Source: Sphingobacteriia bacterium
Lineage (GTDB): Bacteria; Bacteroidota; Bacteroidia; Chitinophagales; Chitinophagaceae
Direction: 5' to 3'
NCBI GenBank assembly: GCA_004294465.1
Contig: REAV01000137.1
Span: 1 to 9,797 of the forward strand
Length of the DNA: 9,797 bases
Within the stretch, counting starts at the first letter, position 1. Every line of letters begins with the position of its first letter. Below the pieces are notes generated by a model. It was not told the DNA's origin, ran no database searches, and saw nothing but the letters and a program-made list of their open reading frames with translations. Shown here one piece after another: positions 6,734-9,797 of this stretch. The position numbers and the translations under genes are program-made.

Positions 6734-8257
6734 CTAAAATTCAAATTTTATTCCTTGAGCTAATGGTAGATTGTTTCCCCAATTAATCGTATTGGTTTGT
6801 CTACGCATATATGCTTTCCAAGCATCACTGCCACTTTCTCTGCCACCACCCGTTTCTTTTTCTCCTCCGAAAGCACCGCCAATTTCTGCACCGCTTGTTC
6901 CAATATTTACATTTGCAATTCCACAGTCACTTCCCATAGCGGATAAAAATAGTTCTGATTCTCGCATGTTCAACGTCATAATAGAAGAGGAGAGGCCTTG
7001 GGGAACTTCATTTTGTAAGGCAATGGCTTCCTCTAAAGTTTTGTATTTCATTACATATAAAATGGGCGCAAAAGTTTCGTGTTGCACAATCGCTAAATCA
7101 TTGGTTACTTCGGCTATACATGGTTTTACATAACAGCCACTCTCAAATCCTTTGCCTGTAATTACTCCGCCATCAACTAAAAAACGTCCCCCTTGTTGTT
7201 TGCATTGTTCAATTGCATTTAGGTACATATTTACTGCTGATACATCTATTAATGGTCCAACATGATTTTGTGCATTCAATGGGTCACCAATCTTTATTTG
7301 ACCGTAAGCTTTAACTAATTTGGAAGTAAATTGATCATATACAGATTCATGGATGATCAATCTTCTTGTAGTGGTACAACGTTGACCAGCTGTTCCAACT
7401 GCTCCAAATACAGCACCTATTAAAGACATTTCTAAATCGGCATGTTGAGAAATGATGATGGCATTGTTGCCGCCTAATTCAAGTATGCTTCTGCCCAATC
7501 TAGCAGCTACTGTTGCACTTAGTTCTTTGCCCATTCTGGTAGAACCTGTAGCAGATACCAAAGGAATTCTAGCATCATTGCTCATCCATTCACCAACTTC
7601 CCTTGCTCCCTGAATCAAGCAATTCACTCCTTCTGGCACATTATTCTTTTCAAAAACAGCCGCTACAATTTTTTGTACGGCAATTCCGCACAATGGTGTT
7701 TTTTCGCTAGGCTTCCAAATGGTAGTGTTTCCGCAAACCCAAGCAAGTGCTGCATTCCAACTCCATACGGCAACCGGAAAATTGAAAGCGGATATAATTC
7801 CAACCACTCCTAGTGGATGCCATTGTTCATACATTCTATGCAATGCGCGTTCGCTATGCATGGTTAATCCGTATAATTGTCTTGAAAGACCTACTGCAAA
7901 ATCACAGATATCGATCATTTCCTGTACTTCTCCATAACCTTCTTGTAAACTTTTGCCCATCTCATAACTCACTAATTTCCCTAGTGGTTCTTTATATTCT
8001 CTTAAAGCATCTCCAACTTGTCTTACAATTTCTCCTCTTTTAGGCGCAGGCCATTGTTTCCATATTTTCCCTCCTTCTATTGAAATTCGCACTACTTCAT
8101 TGTATGCAGACTGATCTGTGCTAACAGTAAAACCTATTTTGATTCCATCCACAGGAGAATAAGAGTCAATCAATGTTCCTTTTGTTTCGAGCCATTGTAT
8201 ACCTGTTGAAACACCTTGATTGTCTGTATCGATACCTAAATCTTTTAAAAATTTCAT
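6734..8257 (-). CDS. amaB: ALDH7 (antiquitin-type) aldehyde dehydrogenase, probable piperideine-6-carboxylate / alpha-aminoadipic semialdehyde dehydrogenase
   Basis: This NAD(P)+-dependent enzyme probably oxidises alpha-aminoadipic semialdehyde (in equilibrium with piperideine-6-carboxylate) to alpha-aminoadipate in lysine catabolism. The 507 residues show the ALDH core: FNFP with Asn159, WKPSE with Lys182, GSTRMG (238-243), general base Glu260 in ELGG, and nucleophile Cys294 in GQRC. The C-terminal block (TSGAEIGGAFGGEK, GGGRESGSDAWK, LPLAQGIKF) is diagnostic of the antiquitin family and very close to human ALDH7A1 from memory. Glu113 and Arg293 sit where antiquitin has Glu121 and Arg301, which bind the aminoadipate carboxylate and amine, supporting the substrate. 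The ATG at 8257 is preceded by an in-frame TAA (8267-8269 on the minus strand). The stop is 2 bp from that of porQ. No other lysine gene is in the window, so the pathway role is inferred. The symbol follows bacterial piperideine-6-carboxylate dehydrogenases. Confidence 0.9.
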   Translation of the reverse strand: MKFLKDLGIDTDNQGVSTGIQWLETKGTLIDSYSPVDGIKIGFTVSTDQSAYNEVVRISIEGGKIWKQWPAPKRGEIVRQVGDALREYKEPLGKLVSYEMGKSLQEGYGEVQEMIDICDFAVGLSRQLYGLTMHSERALHRMYEQWHPLGVVGIISAFNFPVAVWSWNAALAWVCGNTTIWKPSEKTPLCGIAVQKIVAAVFEKNNVPEGVNCLIQGAREVGEWMSNDARIPLVSATGSTRMGKELSATVAARLGRSILELGGNNAIIISQHADLEMSLIGAVFGAVGTAGQRCTTTRRLIIHESVYDQFTSKLVKAYGQIKIGDPLNAQNHVGPLIDVSAVNMYLNAIEQCKQQGGRFLVDGGVITGKGFESGCYVKPCIAEVTNDLAIVQHETFAPILYVMKYKTLEEAIALQNEVPQGLSSSIMTLNMRESELFLSAMGSDCGIANVNIGTSGAEIGGAFGGEKETGGGRESGSDAWKAYMRRQTNTINWGNNLPLAQGIKFEF

Positions 8258-8274
8258 ACGTATGCTTTAGAGCA

Positions 8275-8282
8275 CAAAGATA
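8275..8282 (-). promoter_or_regulatory. Candidate -7 element of the aldehyde dehydrogenase gene
   Basis: On the minus strand the sequence reads TATCTTTG, an exact TAnnTTTG match 17 bp before the start codon, giving a start site near 8268 and a leader of only about 10 nt. No TTTG occurs at the usual -33 distance; that place is taken by the 14-bp repeat array. The TA of this element is the edge of the first repeat copy. Confidence 0.55.
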
Positions 8283-8378
8283 AGAGATATGAGTTAAGAG
8301 ATATGAGTTAGGAGGTATGAATTAAGAGATATGAGTTAAGAGATTTGAGTTAAGAGATATTAATTATGAGATAAGGGT
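8281..8378. repeat. Degenerate tandem array, seven 14-bp units (7-bp sub-period)
   Basis: Seven consecutive 14-bp units of TAAGAGATATGAGT run from 8281: units 1, 2 and 4 (8281, 8295, 8323) are identical, unit 5 has one change, units 3, 6 and 7 have about three each. Each unit splits into two related 7-mers (TAAGAGA and TATGAGT). It fills the spacer between the response regulator gene and the aldehyde dehydrogenase gene and has no open reading frame of note. Unit length and lack of spacers rule out CRISPR. Function unknown; slipped-strand copy-number change is conceivable. Confidence 0.9.
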
Positions 8379-8403
8379 TTTGGGTACTTAATAATTTTTA
8401 ATT

Positions 8404-8438
8404 CATCTTTTATCTTTCATCTTTTATCTTTCATTTCT
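8404..8438. repeat. Second 7-bp-period array (CATCTTT/TATCTTT)
   Basis: CATCTTT and TATCTTT alternate to give two perfect 14-bp copies (8404-8417 and 8418-8431), followed by a degenerate unit CATTTCT (8432-8438). It lies 8 bp downstream of the LytTR regulator's stop codon. It is pyrimidine-rich on the + strand where the neighbouring array is purine-rich, so the two are loosely inverted relative to each other and share the 14/7-bp period. Confidence 0.85.
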
Positions 8439-8446
8439 CCATTTCG

Positions 8447-9142
8447 CTAAATTTTTGAAGCTGAAATGAGTTGGTCGTAAACATTGCTATAACTGCTACC
8501 AATAGGAATCTCTTTTCCAATGACAAAAACTTTTGTTTTGCTAAATTTTTCAATTTTGTGAATGGGAACAATAAAAGATCTGTGGACTCTTAAAAAATCT
8601 CTTGAAGGTAGTTTCTCCGTAATGCTTTTTAAAGTCATTAAAGTAAGAACTGGTGTAGGTTTAATATATAGCTTAATGTAATCGTCTAATGCCTCTATTA
8701 ATTCGATGTCTTTTAAGTTAATTTTCATGATCTCATAATTCACTTTTACAAAAAGTGAATTCAATTGAAGCTCTTGCGAACTTAAAAACTCTACATATTC
8801 TTTTGCTTTATAACAAGCTTTTAAAAATCGATCGTATTCAAATGGTTTTAATAAATAATCAATGGCATCTACTGAAAAACCTTCTACTGCATAGTCTTTA
8901 TATGCTGTGGTGAAAACTACAATCGGTTTAGTGGGCAAACTTTTGTAAAATTGAAGACCGTTGATGTCCGGCATTTGAATATCCAAAAAAAGGATCTCGA
9001 TTTTATTATTTTTTAAATATTCTTTAGCCTCATCTGTATTGGTAAATACTTTTTCTAATGACAAGAAAGAAATTCTTTGACAATATTCTTGTATTACCTG
9101 TAAAGCCAATGGCTCATCATCTATAGCTATGCATTTAATCAT
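8447..9142 (-). CDS. LytTR-family response regulator
   Basis: This 231-residue DNA-binding response regulator pairs with the histidine kinase encoded directly upstream. The receiver domain (1-120) has the acidic pocket Asp8/Asp9, phospho-acceptor Asp54 in LFLDIQMPDING, the conserved Thr79 region (FTTA) and Lys99 before Pro100. The C-terminal half (about 130-228) is a LytTR domain, with the family's LRVHRSFIVPIHKI and the final IPIGSSY stretch. LytTR regulators bind DNA through beta strands and typically recognise pairs of short direct repeats. The start ATG at 9142 is 1 nt from the kinase stop codon (TAA-G-ATG), which suggests translational coupling. The stop is TAG at 8447-8449. No terminator hairpin follows, so transcription may continue through the repeat arrays. 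The regulated genes cannot be read from the sequence. Confidence 0.95.
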   Translation of the reverse strand: MIKCIAIDDEPLALQVIQEYCQRISFLSLEKVFTNTDEAKEYLKNNKIEILFLDIQMPDINGLQFYKSLPTKPIVVFTTAYKDYAVEGFSVDAIDYLLKPFEYDRFLKACYKAKEYVEFLSSQELQLNSLFVKVNYEIMKINLKDIELIEALDDYIKLYIKPTPVLTLMTLKSITEKLPSRDFLRVHRSFIVPIHKIEKFSKTKVFVIGKEIPIGSSYSNVYDQLISASKI

Positions 9143-9143
9143 C

Positions 9144-9797
9144 TTATGTATTGATTGTTAAATTAACTATATAATACCCATCTGTTATTTCGGTGGTTAA
9201 TAGATGTTTTTCTGGGTATAATAATGCTAATCTGCGTTTCACATTATTAATTCCAATTCCAGTATTCTCCATTAAATTATTTACTGATTGAACAATTAAG
9301 TTTTTTGAATAGAATTCAATAGTTGTTCCATCCGATTTGATATGAATTTGAATATTGCTTTGCTCTTTGGTGCTTACTCCATATTTAAAAGCGTTTTCAA
9401 CGAAAGGGATGAATATTAACGGGGCAACCAATAATTCTCCGGTGTTCCCTTCAATTAAAAAATCGATACTCACTTTGTCGGTTAAGCGTACTTGTTGTAA
9501 ATCAATGTAATTATGCAAAAAGTCTACTTCGTTTTGTAAAGGCACTAAATTCTGTTCTGTTTCCGACAAAATATATCGCATTATGGCTGCTAACTTCATA
9601 ACAGCAGGTGCTGTTTTTTCGCTTCTGACAATGGCTAATGAATAAATATTATTAAGCGTGTTAAAGAAAAAATGTGGATTTACCTGAGATTTTAAAAATG
9701 ATAGTTCTGTGTTAAGTTTTTCGTTTTCTGTTTCTTTTCTGTTTTGTTCAGTATCGAGCCATCTTTGAACAACTGTAATACAAGTTCCAATGGTCAT
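9144..9797 (-). CDS. LytS-type sensor histidine kinase, C-terminal part (partial)
   Basis: The last 217 residues of a histidine kinase of the His_kinase (PF06580) plus HATPase class are present. The phospho-acceptor motif NPHFFFNTLNNIY carries His42 of the fragment, after a short coiled region (about 15-38) that follows the end of a membrane helix. The ATP-binding part has the N box PFVENAFKYG (Asn135) and G box TGIGINNVKRRL (179-190), with the usual YPEKH afterwards. An ATG sits exactly at the window edge (9795-9797), but kinases of this class normally carry several N-terminal membrane helices and are about 340 residues or longer, so it is most likely internal and the gene continues outside the window. 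It forms an operon with the LytTR regulator, 1 nt apart. The sensed signal is unknown because the sensor region is missing. Confidence 0.93.
   Translation of the reverse strand: MTIGTCITVVQRWLDTEQNRKETENEKLNTELSFLKSQVNPHFFFNTLNNIYSLAIVRSEKTAPAVMKLAAIMRYILSETEQNLVPLQNEVDFLHNYIDLQQVRLTDKVSIDFLIEGNTGELLVAPLIFIPFVENAFKYGVSTKEQSNIQIHIKSDGTTIEFYSKNLIVQSVNNLMENTGIGINNVKRRLALLYPEKHLLTTEITDGYYIVNLTINT

Noticed and set aside
6771..8043. Several plus-strand open frames (6771-7133, 7719-7937, 7813-8043)
   Set aside because: All are antisense to the strongly supported aldehyde dehydrogenase gene and have no independent promoter or protein family features.
8281..8438. CRISPR array
   Set aside because: Units are 14 bp, contiguous, degenerate, without unique spacers and without cas genes nearby.
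9795..9797. Window-edge ATG as the true start of the histidine kinase
   Set aside because: The fragment begins at the end of a hydrophobic helix and lacks the membrane sensor region typical of this class, so the gene most likely continues outside the window.

Overview
The window looks like a chromosomal segment of a Bacteroidota bacterium, probably close to Chitinophagaceae. The evidence is AT-rich DNA, A-rich leaders without Shine-Dalgarno sequences, Bacteroidota-type promoters (TTTG / TAnnTTTG), a type IX secretion gene (porQ), a head-GIN/DUF2807 protein and a LytS/LytR-type two-component pair. The genus assignment is inference; no species can be named from the sequence alone. I see no insertion sequence, prophage, CRISPR array or integrase, and the gene content is mostly core.

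Left part (1-2792, + strand): the C-terminal end of a DUF2807 beta-repeat protein is followed by an initiator tRNA-Met with its own promoter and terminator. Then come era and der, two ribosome-assembly GTPases 36 bp apart and likely co-transcribed. The initiator tRNA and the two GTPases make a small translation/ribosome-biogenesis cluster.

Middle (2793-6731, + strand): a tiny lipoprotein gene stands alone, with a near-perfect promoter and a strong terminator. Its mature part is an exact heptad repeat, reminiscent of Braun's lipoprotein in layout though not evidently in sequence. Next are the ATP-dependent protease Lon and, 40 bp downstream, PorQ of the type IX secretion attachment complex.

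Right part (6734-9797, - strand): an antiquitin-type (ALDH7) aldehyde dehydrogenase, most likely for alpha-aminoadipic semialdehyde/piperideine-6-carboxylate in lysine breakdown, runs convergent to porQ with only 2 bp between the stop codons. Its upstream spacer (8258-8446) is almost filled by two degenerate arrays of 7/14-bp period, one purine-rich and one pyrimidine-rich on the + strand. The first array runs into the predicted -7 promoter element. Beyond it lie a LytTR response regulator and the C-terminal part of its histidine kinase, 1 nt apart and cut by the window edge.

No clearly new multi-gene system is visible. The best candidates for a second look are the heptad-repeat lipoprotein and the 7/14-bp arrays in front of the aldehyde dehydrogenase gene.
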